Shown here piece by piece: positions 26,241 through 38,465 of a DNA stretch of 64,000 bases. Under the pieces are notes generated by a model, which searched no databases, was not told the origin of the DNA, and saw nothing but the letters and a program-made list of their open reading frames with translations. Every line of letters starts with the position of its first letter. Position 1 is the stretch's first letter. Location: NCBI RefSeq assembly GCF_028476545.1, contig NW_026731827.1:1068501-1132500 (forward strand), in the 5' to 3' direction. This DNA is from Physella acuta (Eukaryota > Mollusca > Gastropoda > Physidae). A program made the position numbers and the translations under genes.

Positions 26241-27987
26241 TAGACAGAATAACCCAACACAGTAAAGATTTTAAAAATGTCATTGTATCCGAGTATACAT
26301 ATCTCCGTAACATATTATTATGTAGTTGTTTGCACATATTTCTAATTGTATTTTAATTTTAGGTCCTTTTGTAGAAAGAAAAAGCTGTCGGTCAACAGAA
26401 AGAGAATGTCGTTGCATCAATTAACAGCAATTTTAATCTAATTTTAATTAATTTTTGTTGCTTTCATTCATTATTGCTCCTACTTTATTAATAGAACTGA
26501 TAAACACCACAAAACATTTTTTAAACTAAAGAAATCACTGTAGGGTTTACTTTTGTAGATCTAGCTGTTTGAAGGAGAAAAAAGGAGTTGAAGTTTCCCA
26601 TTTTACTCTACATATCATTCATGCTACCTATATTTTTAAGCCTCAAATTTACTTCAGCTACAACCCACAACCCCTCCCCATCTCCAACACAAAGCAGAGA
26701 CGTTCTATTTCTATTACTAAGCCAATCCAATCTCCTTAAAAATGTCATCAAATTAACTATACATTCTTTATATAATTTTTTGGGTTTTAAAAATTGAATA
26801 TACACGTTTTGTACATTTAGTAAATTAACTACTGTCAATGAAATAAATTGCACGTCAAAAATAAGTATTAGTATTGAAAATGTGTACATAGTCCTCACAG
26901 GCCGATGGTAAAAACTAATGTTTAAGCGAACATCGCAAGGCAAAAAAAAATACACCAAAAGAAAAATTAAATCAAAATCAAAAAGTGTTTTTTCTTCAGC
27001 ATATGTATTCATATATAAATGTATATTTAAATAAATAATTATATATAATGCTACATATACATTTATATATATATATATATACATTTTTTTTATTTATGTA
27101 TTTATTTTTTTATATGTTTATGTAGTCAAAAATAATTTCAAGACATATAGTATTACGGACAAGATGATATAGCAAACAACACATCTCAATGCAAAATAAA
27201 ATCTAAAGTTTTTAGGACATATAGGAAATTAATCGACTGAAATTTTTTATTGAGTATCATATATGTATCACTGTTGTGATATTTCTATCTAGTGCTACAA
27301 ATTACAATTGCGAGTACTATGTTCACCTCTTTTTCCCATCACCAAATCAAGATAACTTTCAAAAAGCAAGGTAAGCAAAAAAAAATGTGCTAATTCTGTC
27401 TTCTTGTACACTACCCACTACGCGACGAAGATTTCTACAGTTTTAAAACCTTGATTTAATATCTTTTGTATATCTGCCTTTTTTCTCAGTGACATTTGAA
27501 TATGTTACGCCTCGTTTTTCAACATAACGAATGCGATTGTCGTCAAAATACAAGTTTATTAGTTTTAACTCACCCTAATTCGCATGGCAATTTAATGAAA
27601 CACAATAATCTTTGAAAAACATTAAGATAATCTCGCAAAATCTTGACTGAAAAGTCTCACCATACGTAGAGTTTTAAATGTTGTGGGGAAAAGGCGTTAG
27701 CTTAAATAAACGAAACGGAAACTAAACGTCACAGTTTCATTAGCCTAACTCTACGCAGGGGTAATGATGTTTGAATTATCTGCGACCTCTGACATTAAAG
27801 TGTTAGCAATTACAATTTCCGATATTACCTTCCTTTTTACACAGATTTTAAAAAATCCTTTATAAATACATTTGAAATATTAGTTATAGAGTAGTTAGAT
27901 CAACTATGATAAAGAACATAATGCTTCTTTACTAAAAGCACTATCTTCAACTGTTGCCAATAGTAAAAATGACACGTTTATAGCTTC
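26241..27987. repeat. 3'-flank duplication block of gene C
   Basis: 26241-26900 matches 37030-37680 downstream of gene D, and 27480-27987 matches the DNA just downstream of A and D. The middle (26950-27100) is A/T-rich with a short TA run. The frames here are not protein-like. Confidence 0.65.
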
Positions 27988-30900
27988 TCACCATTTAAAT
28001 AAACGATTAAGTAGAGATAAACATTCAACTCTAAAGCTTTGATTACAAATACTGTAAATAAACGGATTAGCTGAGCTGTTCACCAAGAACATAACAAGGA
28101 AAACATTAAAAACTGAAACTTCCGCCAACGACAATTTACCGGTTAACTTAAAGGTGACAAATATCAACATCGTGACAAGAGTACTCAGGTAACAGATGAT
28201 GTAGATGACGCTGGTTGCTACTAGCATATGAGTTGTTTTGCCTGCACGTTTTTTATTTTTTGTTTTCTTGATTTTTGTATTTTTGTGACTTGATGTAATG
28301 GTCCCTGAGGACACATCTTTAGTAGTCGTTGCAGGAACAGCTATAGTGACCACTGGAGCTGGGATAGTTGTGTTGTTTTCGAAAGATACATTTGTATCAC
28401 TGACATCAGTTTCTGTTTCATTGGTAATATCCTGACTTACGTCATTTGTTCTTGACATACCCTGTTCCAGATCTTCATCTGATTCACTGTGTGACCCGTC
28501 GGAAGGTCGAGTGATTTCTACTTTAATATCCTGAACGTGTTGTAGCCGATTATTTATTTGTATCGATACCACACCTGAGTAGACTCGGCGTCGTCTGGCC
28601 TCTAAACCAATCAAAATGTAGAGCGTGGAGAGGGTCACAGAACAGGTGATGAATACAAGGATAAACAGTCCGAAGCACATCATTGGCCAGGGTGAGTGGA
28701 CATACGCGTCAGATACTCCACAGTTGTAGCCTGTGATGCCCTTATGCCCAGTGTGTGCAGTAATAATGCCATACAATATTACAAACGGTAAGCTGAATAC
28801 TATTGACAATACAACAACGAAGGCGCAAATTATTTTTGTTGTTTTGTTGTTGATTTGTTTTCCAAAAGGTTTGCAGATCTTCCTGTATCTGTGAAAAAGA
28901 TAAATATTTTATTCTTTCCATTTAAACAAGTTACTGCGGTTTTTTAACCACTAAATTTGAAGCTAAAATGTAAATTATTAAGAAACACGTTTTGTACCTA
29001 ACTATGGCAACAACCAACAACAGAATGGCCGATGTCCACGATATCACGCTGTTACAGAAATAATACAATTTACAGATGGTGACATTTTTGTACGTCCACG
29101 TGTGGCTTATTTGGTAAGCAGTACCTGCAATAAACACAAATATTTAATAAAATAAATATAACAAACATTTATAGCAAGAATCTTTTAAAATGCACCGAAA
29201 AAAAGAAAATAAAACATCAGCTTTCTCTCATAAAAGCCTTGGTGGATAGAATATTTACAAAATCTCATCAGCGACCAAAGCTTTTATAAAAGAAAGCAGA
29301 TTAGTTTCATTATTTGCTTCAAAACACCACCATTAGCTCCCGATATCTGTCCCGTGAAAGCAGCCATCAGTGCCCACAATCTATAGACATCGCCAACCTG
29401 ATATAGTGAAGGATAGTTCTAAATCCCTCTACCTCTCTTTGGTTTTAAATCGTTGAAAAATGTATTATCTGCCCCTAAAATCCTTTACTAGAACCAGATA
29501 TCGTGAACAGCATCTCACCCCACTGTTAGGATGATAAAGTCTAGCTAATTATCTCCCTTTCTGTTATTGAAAATAGTAATCTATCGAGTGTTTTAGTTTT
29601 GTTATTTTCCCTTATTGTCTAAAACGTTTACTAAACTTTTATGCCTAATTAAACGGCTAATTAAATTTAAAAAATTGATAGACTTAAATTGTTATTGAAG
29701 TGGAACGTATCTGGAAAGTTTGAACGAAATCGCTGCATTAGAAGTGGGTAAAATTGAGCAACAAGATTTGCCACAAACGCACCAACAAACAAGCAAACTG
29801 ATATAGCGAACTAAATAAAAGCTTTTAAAATAGCTGTTATTCACCTTCTAACAAAAGGTATAAGTTTCTACCACGGTTGTTATTAATAAGTGATCAGCCT
29901 TAATTTTTCAATTTTAATAAAAAAATGCTTCCGTAACTTCAAAGTATGTTTCAAAACTAGAATTTAAAATTTGAATTCATCTAGAAATGCTTTTTATATA
30001 AAGTTCCTGCTCACTTGTTTTAGTTTTTTTTTAATAACACGCAAAAATTGGTTTTAAAATACAGTATTGGTTTGGGTTTGTTGTTTTTTTTTCTCTATTT
30101 TATCAGTTACTGATCGAAGAAGGATTAGTTTGTAACATTGGGTGACTTATTAAAATGATCATGACGTCACCACTTAAACTCTAAACCAAGCTACGGACTT
30201 TACTTAACCAGGGGAGACTATTCCTGGGGAAACAACATCCAAAACAAAAAATAGCGTTTTAAAATACTTTTCATTATATTCTTATCGCTTGTAAAAACGT
30301 GTCTGTGTCATAAGTTGTTTCTGCGTTTTAGAAGTTTAGAGCCTGATAAATGTTTTGGACAGCTCCACTTCAGGGGTCGGGCGAAGTTTAAACGAAATTG
30401 ATGCATTTGAAGTGGGTCTAAATTTAGTTACAAGATTTGCCTCAAACCCACTAATAAACAAACAAATGGACGGTGCTAACTAAATAAAACCTTGTTAAAA
30501 TACATGTATTATCATCGATGTGGAACATATCTGGAAGGTTTTAGCAAAATCGCTGCATTAGAAGTGGGTCAAATTTCGTTACAAGACTTGCCACAAATCC
30601 ACAAATAAACAAACAACAAACAATAACAAACAGACGCTGCAAAATATATAATGACGCAGGTAAGACTACTCAAAAACAGATCAAAGAAAGGAGAGAGGTA
30701 GTATAGTGTAAGTCAGCTAGACATTGGTCAAGCAGAACCAAAAGAATTATTAATTAGGAATAAACTGGCTGATCACGTGTGACGGTCAGCTGATCAACCC
30801 AAGCTTTAAGGCAGTTGGTCAGTCGAGCATGTTTGAGAAAGTCGAGTATTTTTAAAGCAGTTGGAGATTAGCAGTTGTTGTTAGCAGATAGTTGATGGTT

Positions 30901-31226
30901 ATTTTAAAATAAATAATTTAGCATGTGTTTTTTTTAATGACTTTCGACAATCGTTATCAAAAATTCTTACCTGGAATCAGAACAAGATTAGTGAGTGTGT
31001 CCATCACAGCTATACACTGAATCAAGATTACAGTTGGTGTTTTGTTCCGTTTCCGAGAATAAACAACTAGAATCAGGGAATTCCCGATGATTCCACATAA
31101 AAAGGCCAGAGCCATAAATAAAAATGATGGGATATTGGCAATGTTGTTGTCCGACTGGCGCCTGTTCAGATATTCCCATTTTTCTTCTTCAGATACATTG
31201 AATGAAGCATTTGGCTGGATTGCCAT
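27988..31226 (-). CDS. Rhodopsin-like (class A) GPCR, gene C, three exons
   Basis: Predicted exons are 30971-31226, 28998-29124 and 27988-28888, giving 427 residues, the shortest of the group because the third loop is shorter. Topology and motifs follow gene A: N-glycosylation sites in the N-terminus, D2.50, C103, the ECL2 Cys and NPFIY at 402-406. Residue 127 is Val, so the TM3 motif is VRY. The third loop keeps the acidic ETETDVSDTNVSFEN block and Lys-rich stretches next to TM6. The N-terminus reads MAIQPN instead of MANQPN, and an in-frame ATG 24 bp upstream (31250, MSDITIET) is an alternative start. The stop TGA lies in a TGGTGAG donor-like sequence. Intron 1 is 1846 bp and intron 2 is 109 bp. 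Exon 1 is nearly identical to those of B and D. Confidence 0.85.
29125..30970 (-). other. Gene C intron 1
   Basis: Contains an imperfect inverted repeat (about 29190-29310) homologous to the hairpin in gene D intron 1, a region similar to the D intron (29330-29700), and a piece related to the 5'-flank blocks (29829-29940, compare 32750-32870). The 30370-30620 part holds two related aagtgggt..aaat segments. No coding is recognised. Confidence 0.55.
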
Positions 31227-31259
31227 TGTTTCAATTGTTATATCTGACATAAGAAGCTC

Positions 31260-33480
31260 GACTTGTTTCTGATAGAAATTAGACTTCAGACAACAAAAGA
31301 CTAAAACAACAAGCTTTCTCGCTAAACGCTGCTCATGCTTACACTTCTTGAATTAAGAATCAAACACAAAAAAGACAGTATCCAAATGCCTATTCGCTGT
31401 CTACTAGACCTCCACAGAGTCCAATTTTCAATTAAACCAAGACACAAGCTCGCAATGTTAGAAATCACAATTAAAAAAGAGCCAAATTATTAACAGAACT
31501 ATGATTCACACTTGTCTTAAAGGCGGATGTAAAATTATAGCCATTTGTTTTTTATTTTTGCTTTGTTTGTTGTTTTTTTTTATCTTTATTGTGAAATTCA
31601 GCCTTGTGTATTCAGCGAGATAAAAGATCAAACAATAGACCACTTATCTGATAACTGCACACATGTTTCAACACTTAAAGTTTTTTTTTTAATTTTCTAA
31701 TTCATTTAATTTACCAAGTCCACTCCTCCCATTGTTGTAACTGTCAGCGTTGGCGTTAATGTCTCCTATAAAAATTTTATTGTCTCGTTTTCTAACCTAT
31801 CTAACGTTTGTTGTGGCATATCATAATATGGCCTTAAGGAGCTTCTTGTCTAAATAGAGTATTTTGTAGCTTACATTTTAGGTTTACTTGCCCGGAACTA
31901 TTCTATCTAGTTTCACATAGATCCGGCATGTATATAATACATATAATATATGTTTAATGATTTGGTCGATTCTTCAAGTTTTTCGTCAAGAGGTGTATCG
32001 ATAGTCTGATTCCCGCGGGTTTTCGCCAGCCAACGTCATGCTGTCGAGGTGGTATCTTCATGAGTGGGATTTGTTATGATCATGTGTTCGTCTCTAGTTT
32101 CTCTACTCACAATATATCCATGTATGGGTGGTTTGCCCAGGTAGTTTCACCAGAGCCGTCCTGGCTCCTAGTCTGAGTATAGCTCTGGTGTGGCCTACAT
32201 GGTTAGCGAAACGGTCTTGTAGAAACCACCAACATACTTCACCCACTCCCAGGCTTTCCCTATATGACCTGTTACTAGCTTCCACAACGGCAAGAGGAAA
32301 ACATCAAGTGGAAAACCTTAGACTGGAACCCCCAGGCTAAAAGATGTGTAGGCCGACTGTAGCTACCCTGGAGTAAGGGCTGCTGGGTTTACAAGAGCTA
32401 AAATAAAGAGAACTGCCCAAAACAGGGTCCGGTGAAGAGGTTAGCTGCAGGACCTTTGCTCCTTAGGGGCTCCGAAGTCAAGTCATCTTCCACGCGGCGA
32501 GAATATGTACGGCGATTGAGGAGACATAATTTTTCAGGCTTTAAGAAAATAATGATTTAAATGTTATAGGAAAAATATTTTATTTAGGAATAACTTTTAA
32601 CATTGAGTTTATAAAACTATTGACATGTGAAATATACGAAAAGATGGGGGATAATGAAATATTACGTTAAAAATTCTAAATTAGTTTAGGTTATCTCTCT
32701 TGACGGGATGGTATTGCATTAGGCAAATCCTGGTATCTATTCTTAAATATGGCTGTTGTTCACCTTCTAACATAAGCTATAAACATCTACCACGGTCAGA
32801 TTTGAAACATTATTAACTATTCTCATCGGCATTAATTTCTCAATTTTAATCCAGAAATGCTTCCGTAAATTTTAATTATATTTCAAAACTAGAATTGAAA
32901 ATATAATTTGATCTAGAATGCAGTTTATATAAACTACCTGTTCATTTTTGTTAGTTTTTTTTTTAATACCAGGCAAAAATTGGTTTCTTATGCAGCATTG
33001 GATTGGGGTTTTTTTTTTCTTCGCTATGTTATCAGTTATTTATCGAATAATCAGTATTTTTGAAAGTAGGGCTACTTAAAAGAACCATGACGTCACCATT
33101 AAAACTCTAAACCAAGCTACGGAAATCACTCATGCCTGTCTTTACTTAACCACGGGAGACTACTCCTGGGGAATTGGCATCCAAAATGTAAATAGCGTTT
33201 TAAAATACTTTTCATTATATTCTGTATCGCTTGTAAAACGTGTCTGTGTCATAAGTTGTTTCTGATGTTATATTGTAATGTTCTTTCTTATAGATAAATA
33301 TAGGGCGTGGTATTGCTGCAAACGATTAGCACGCAGCTGAGGTAATAAATATGTTGTGATATAAGGGAAATCCCCCGCCAGCGAAGTACGTGAAGTCGAA
33401 TCTCTTATTTCTAATTTATGAATTATCTCTAATCCAGCAGTATTATCTTTTTAGATCTACTTTTAAGCGAGAGAATCGAG
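31260..33480. repeat. 5'-flank duplication block of gene C
   Basis: It matches 13600-15440 (gene A) and 41090-42642 plus 45621-46420 (gene D). This copy has neither the SINE seen in A nor the 3-kb insertion seen in D, so it is the best reference for the uninterrupted block. A promoter for gene C would lie at its left edge, but no clear core element is visible. Confidence 0.75.
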
Positions 33481-33777
33481 GAAGAATTATTACGTAATCA
33501 TTTTTCCTCGAACTAGGCGAACTAGGCGGTCGCCTAGGGCGCTGTCCGTAGGAAAAAATGTGAAATCGCAATTATTAAAAAGTATCTAATAATTTATACC
33601 TTTTATTAGATTACATTTATTATATACAAAGGCGTAGCGATCTATTTAGGTGCCTAGGGCGAACTATCAATTTTACGCCCCATCTTCAAATTAGACCTAT
33701 AAATATGTATTCGCGTTGGTTAAAATGCGCCCCTACCTCCCTTATTCGAAAACGTCGGGGCGCTTTTTAACCAGTGT

Positions 33778-33998
33778 TTCTTCCAGACTTTTTTTTTCTC
33801 CGGGAGGGGGGGGGGGCACTTGAAATTTTCGGGGGGAGGGGGTGGACAACCGACTAAAATTTCGGGAGGGGGGGCACTGTTAAAAGAATATATTTTCTAT
33901 TCAAATTCCATTTCGTTCGGGGGGTGGTAGACTTTTTTTTTTGGGGGGGGGGGGGGATTCCGCCCCTCCCCCCTAAGATATGCCTGGAAGAAACTCTG
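33778..33998. mobile_element. G-rich MITE with GTTTCTTCCAG-type ends
   Basis: The left tip reads tgtttcttccagac and the right tip tgcctggaagaaactctg, inverted copies. The interior is three G-runs with little else. It is absent from the matching place at 62165. It is related by its tips to 54946-55173 and 11609-11925. Confidence 0.65.
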
Positions 33999-34034
33999 TT
34001 TTTACTCATTTTTTAACAGTCACTTTGCCTTTTT

Positions 34035-34243
34035 ACTTTATCGTATACGGAGTAGACCTATAGAGGAAGTATTGTAATCGTGCACAAAAATCGTTTTACA
34101 CCCCAGTACTTCATCATATACGGATTATAGGGGACTTATTTTAATTGGACAAAAATTATAAATCCAGATTTATCAAAATTTCGGAGTGTTATATAAGTAT
34201 ATTCGAGAAAGTTTTGGGGAGATCACTCACGCTTTATTATTTT
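34035..34243 (+). mobile_element. Palindrome-ended dispersed repeat, short copy (R1)
   Basis: It begins with an actttatcgtatacgg..tagaggaagt imperfect palindrome followed by attgtaatcgtgca, and ends with tattcgagaaagtt..ggggagatcac. The middle is shared with 53250-53345 on the opposite strand. It is about 210 bp against about 675 bp for the copy at 56366, so most of the interior is missing. It is absent from the matching site near 62185. Confidence 0.65.
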
Positions 34244-34260
34244 GGTGTCACACAATTGAT

Positions 34261-35004
34261 GTAGATCTAGTAAATAATTCAATAAGTCTGTAATGCCAAG
34301 TAGCAGATCCACATAATTTATTTCAACTATATATAATTAAGTAATGAACGCTTTATAATATTACCTATCATGTTTGCGTCCTTTTTGGGTTGGCGCATAA
34401 CGCATGCCGTGGGAAACAAAATCCGACAAAAAAATTATATATTTTGCACCTTGATAGACTAGTGGTTATGTAAAAACAAAAACAAAAACCAATCGATTGT
34501 AGCAGTGATTGTTCTACAGCAACTAAAACACACTTTTGCGTAGAGAAAAAGAAAACTACATAAGTTGTTGTATGAAAAATAGGCAAATCCTTAAATAACT
34601 TCTATGACTTATTCTCTCCTTTAAATAGTCGAATCTGTGTGCTGATAAAACTAATTAAAATAGTTTTTTACTATGCAAATTAAAACTAAAAATTCTTCTC
34701 TTAAGAATTATTAAATGTAAGCATCCTGACGAAAAAGAGCGCGGGAAACCTTTACACATCAAGTTTCTTTGATTCATAGTCTTTGACCGACTTGCCAAAT
34801 AAGAAGTAAAACTATTCATAATTTTCGGTGGGCGTAAATGAAAAATATTTTAAAACTTGATTATTCCAAGCCAGAAGCGAAATGATTTAATTTACTATAT
34901 CAAATTTGTAGTTATGTATCTACTTTTCATTGTAGTATCTGTTTTATATTTAATGTGTGTTATGTTTTAACGAAATAAAATCGTGATACATTGTTTTTTC
35001 TTAG
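34261..35004. other. Intergenic DNA left of pseudogene E
   Basis: The last 60 bp before 35005 match the intron sequence upstream of exon 3 of gene F, including aataaaatcgtgatacattg, so E came from a DNA-level duplication. No exon 1 or exon 2 match was found on either strand. Confidence 0.6.
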
Positions 35005-35740
35005 GTACAGGAAGATCTGTCAACCATTTGGAAGACAACTTAACATCACGGAAACAAAGATAATTTGTGTCTGTGTTGTTGGTCTATCTCTCGTGTTCAG
35101 TCTCCCATTTGCAATCTTCTACGGTCAGATAACGGTCGACACTGGACACAAGGGGATTCTGGGCTATGACTGTGGGGTGGCCGCCGAGTACCATCAATCC
35201 ATCTGGCCAACGGTTTGCCATGGGCTGTACATTGTGGGTTTCCTGTCCTGTTGTTTCACTCTGACGACAATGAACGTTATAATTGGATCGGAAGCCGGAA
35301 TCGGACACGGAATCCAGCGACATAGACGCACCAACCACACGCCCAGCAGCTGACCGTATAGTAGTTTCTAAATTGACCTCTACTGATGTCTGTACAGTGT
35401 CCAACACAACCAATCAAACGTCGACAAATCCATCACATGTTCACAACAAGACAGCAAAAACAGGAGAGAAGACAAGTGGAAAAACCACCCGGTTGTTGCT
35501 AGCAACCAGCGTCATCTACATCATCAGCTACCTCGCGACCCTCACAGTAATTTTGTTGTATGATGTGTTTGAACTAACCAGCCGACTTAGTTTTTTGAAG
35601 TTACCGTACTAAACCTGTTGAAGTCTTGTATCTAATCAACAGTGCAGCCAATCCATTTATCTACAGCATTTGTAAATCAAAACTTTAGGAGGGATTGTTT
35701 CTTTTTATTTCAACAGTTAGCTTAAGGGGAACCTGATCTT
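35005..35740 (+). pseudogene. GPCR exon 3 pseudogene E, inverted orientation
   Basis: An acceptor (ttcttag) precedes GTACAGGAAGATC and an open stretch from YRKIC through TM4, ECL2 (GYDCGVAAEYHQ) and TM5, very close to gene F. After the SEA of TM5 about 180-190 bp found in gene G is missing (third-loop start) and the frame changes. The second part, from ESDTESSDIDAP to the TM6 start KTTRLLLATS, is closest to gene G. Further frame changes follow before TM7 (NSAANPFIYSIC) and in the tail. An AATAAA lies at 35808-35813. No exon 1 or 2 lies upstream. It is the only receptor piece on the plus strand. It is a mosaic of F-like and G-like sequence, or a remnant of a third member. Confidence 0.85.
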
Positions 35741-35969
35741 CTTGTGATGCTTTAAGTTTGATCAATCTAAGTATTTATTTTACATTTTTCTTAGGTTTTA
35801 ACTTTTCAATAAAGTTATCAACCTATTTTAAAATAAACAATCGGTTCTACGATAAATGATCACTAAAGACTGTGTACAACCTATCAATGTATGAACCTGT
35901 AGCTGAAAATAAAATATGACGCGGATGTTTTACTTGTAAGAAAAACTCTGGTCAGGTGAAGTGACGGCG

Positions 35970-36081
<112 letters not shown>

Positions 36082-36871
36082 ACCATCTACACCAGTTGTC
36101 TACTTTAACAGGAAGCTGTCCGAGTCAATAAAAATTACGCAACGATTGAGAAGGAATCTTTGGCGATCGTGCGTTTAAAAAATACAAATTAATATGATTA
36201 TCATGACCAACATTAGTGTAAACCTAGTATTAGTATTAGATAGTGGCAAGGTTCCATCAGCTCGTTGGAGGAATCAAATTATCAGTTAGTGAAATAGCTT
36301 TGAGAGGAATGTGAGTTTAATATTGAATATTAATTTGTTCGAACTTCTACGTTTTTGAACATTTACAATAAGCACAGGGAGAAAAATTATTAGTAATTCC
36401 ATGGCAGTGGTAAAATGTTAATTGGAATTCAATAATAATAATCCTTTATTATAATAATAAGCCTAAACATTAACACTTACCTATTATCAATTGTCATCTT
36501 TTACAAATTAATTGAATGAAAAATCTGTATTTCGTTATAGTCTATATTGAAAAATACTATCCGTCACAAAACCTTAACCAGTGTGTTACATCATTTACAT
36601 GTAGCGTCCCCTGATTGTGTGTGTGTGTTGTGTGCCCGAATGCCAGGTACCTTTTTTGTATATAGGTAGTTGTAGCCCGTAATTGAGTGTGTTTACATAG
36701 AACTAGAGGTGTTTACGTTAGGATTGTCAGTTGACGGGTGACAGAGCGTGTGCCAGGGTGTGGTGGCAGTTGGTAGGGGTGTAGGTTTTGGAGGAGGACG
36801 TGGAGTGTGTTAAGCATTGTGTATCGTTATTTGCGTCGTAAACTGTTTATTATTTAGTATGTTATTGTAGA

Positions 36872-36876
<5 letters not shown>
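36082..36876. other. Intergenic DNA between two (TA)n arrays
   Basis: No gene recognised. A GT-rich part (36615-36850) has several gtgtgt and ttggtagggg-type pieces without a clear period. Confidence 0.5.

Positions 36877-36952
<76 letters not shown>
36877..36952. repeat. (TA)n microsatellite
   Basis: About 76 bp of TA dinucleotides. Confidence 0.95.
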
Positions 36953-36955
<3 letters not shown>

Positions 36956-37029
36956 TCTAAGTATTATTTAGTATCATCATTAGTGTTATCTAGTCTGTTG
37001 TATCGTATGCTAAACGTTGTGTTGTCCTG

Positions 37030-38465
37030 AATACCCCTAGACAAAGAACCCAAATCAGTACAGATTTTAAAAAGTCATTGCATCCAATTATACATATCAC
37101 TTTAACATATGTAGTTACTTGCACATTTTTGTCAATTGTATTTTGATTTTCAGTCCTCTTGTTGATCAAAACAACTGTCAATCCACTGAAAGAGAATGTT
37201 GCTGCATATATTAACAGCTATTTTAACCTAATTATTAGTGATTTTTGTTTCCTTCATTCATTATTGTACATACGTTATTAATAAAACTGTTTAACACCAA
37301 AAGAATTAAAGAAATCTCTGTAGGTTGTACTGTTGTAGAAGTAGCTGTTTGAAGGTGAAATAATTAGTTGAATTGTTCCTATTTACTCTTCATATCATCC
37401 ATGCTTTCTATATTTTTTAATGCCGTAAATTTATTTCAGCTCCAGTTATAAACCCACAACCCCTACTATCTCCAACACAAAGCATAGATGTTCTATTTAT
37501 ATTACTCAGACAATCTCAACTCATTAAAGGTCATCAAATTGACAACAAATTCATTTTATAATTTTTCGGGTTTTAAAATTTGAATTTACACGTTTTGTAT
37601 TGGAAATATGCACATAGTCCTCACAAGCCGATGATGAAAACTAATATTAAAGCGAACATCGCAAGGCAATAAAAAACACAAAACAACAAAAAACAAAATC
37701 AAAAAGTGCTTTTTCTTAAGCATAGTTATTCATATAACTACAGTATTCTTTTTACAAAACAACCGTCAAGTCAAAAATGCAAAAACATTTTTTTTTAACT
37801 ATAAAAAAATAATTATGGTCGGCTGTGGTCCCCAAATGGCGAGCCCCCCCCCCCGGGGGGGGGGGGTTGGGGGGGCTCTGGCGGCACTGTAGTACCGCCC
37901 CTGGGTCACAGTGACATTTGCATAAGTTACGTCTAGTTTTTCAACATGACGATTGAGAATTTCGTCACACTTCAAGTTTATCAGTTTTAACTGGATCGTG
38001 TCTCATAAACAGAAAAATTGTACAAAATATGGACCGTAATTTAATTGCTTCTAATTGCTTTTAAAGAGCTTTTTATCAATGTTTTAACATTTTCTTTATA
38101 AATTATATACCCCATATTCGCATGCCAATTTAATGCAACTCATTAATCTGTGAAAAACATAAGATAATCTAAAATTTTAACTGAAAAAAGCTCAGCATAA
38201 GTAGAGTTTAAAATTTTGTGGGAAATGGTGTTAGCTTAAACTCACGAAACTGAAACTATGAATGATCTGTGACCTTTTAGAGTAAAGTGTTAGCAATTAC
38301 AGTTTCCGATTTATCCTTCCTTTTTACAAAGATCTTTTAAAATTCATTTATAAATACATTTGAAACATAATTGATAGAGTAGTTAGATCAACTATGATAA
38401 AGAACATAGTGCTTCTTTGCTAAAACCGATATCTTACACTGTGAAAATGACACTTTGATAGCATC
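37030..38465. repeat. 3'-flank duplication block of gene D
   Basis: 37030-37680 matches 26241-26900, and 37900-38465 matches the DNA downstream of genes A and C. The block is interrupted by the C/G-palindrome repeat at 37813-37893. No exon is recognised. Confidence 0.7.
37813..37893 (+). repeat. Short dispersed repeat with poly-C/poly-G palindrome
   Basis: Flanks ttatggtcggctgtggtcc and ctggcggcactgta are the reverse complement of 17628-17697. The middle has a run of about 12 C directly followed by about 12 G and a second G run, which should form a strong hairpin or G-quadruplex. Confidence 0.7.

Larger units (their letters stand above)
33500..34260 (+). mobile_element. GGCGC-rich repeat with two nested inserts
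   Basis: 33500-33777 matches 61890-62165, for example at the ggtcgcctagggcgc and gaactatcaattttac segments. In the 62-kb copy the sequence runs directly through ggggcgctttttaccag into tcacttttccttttta and ttggtgtcac. Here that stretch is split twice, by the G-rich insert at 33778-33998 and by the palindrome-ended repeat at 34035-34243. The outer ends of the host repeat are not resolved. Confidence 0.6.

Noticed and set aside
26608-27084. 158-codon minus-strand frame
   Set aside because: The sequence is AT-rich and runs through a TA stretch; the related DNA at 37400-37700 does not keep the frame.
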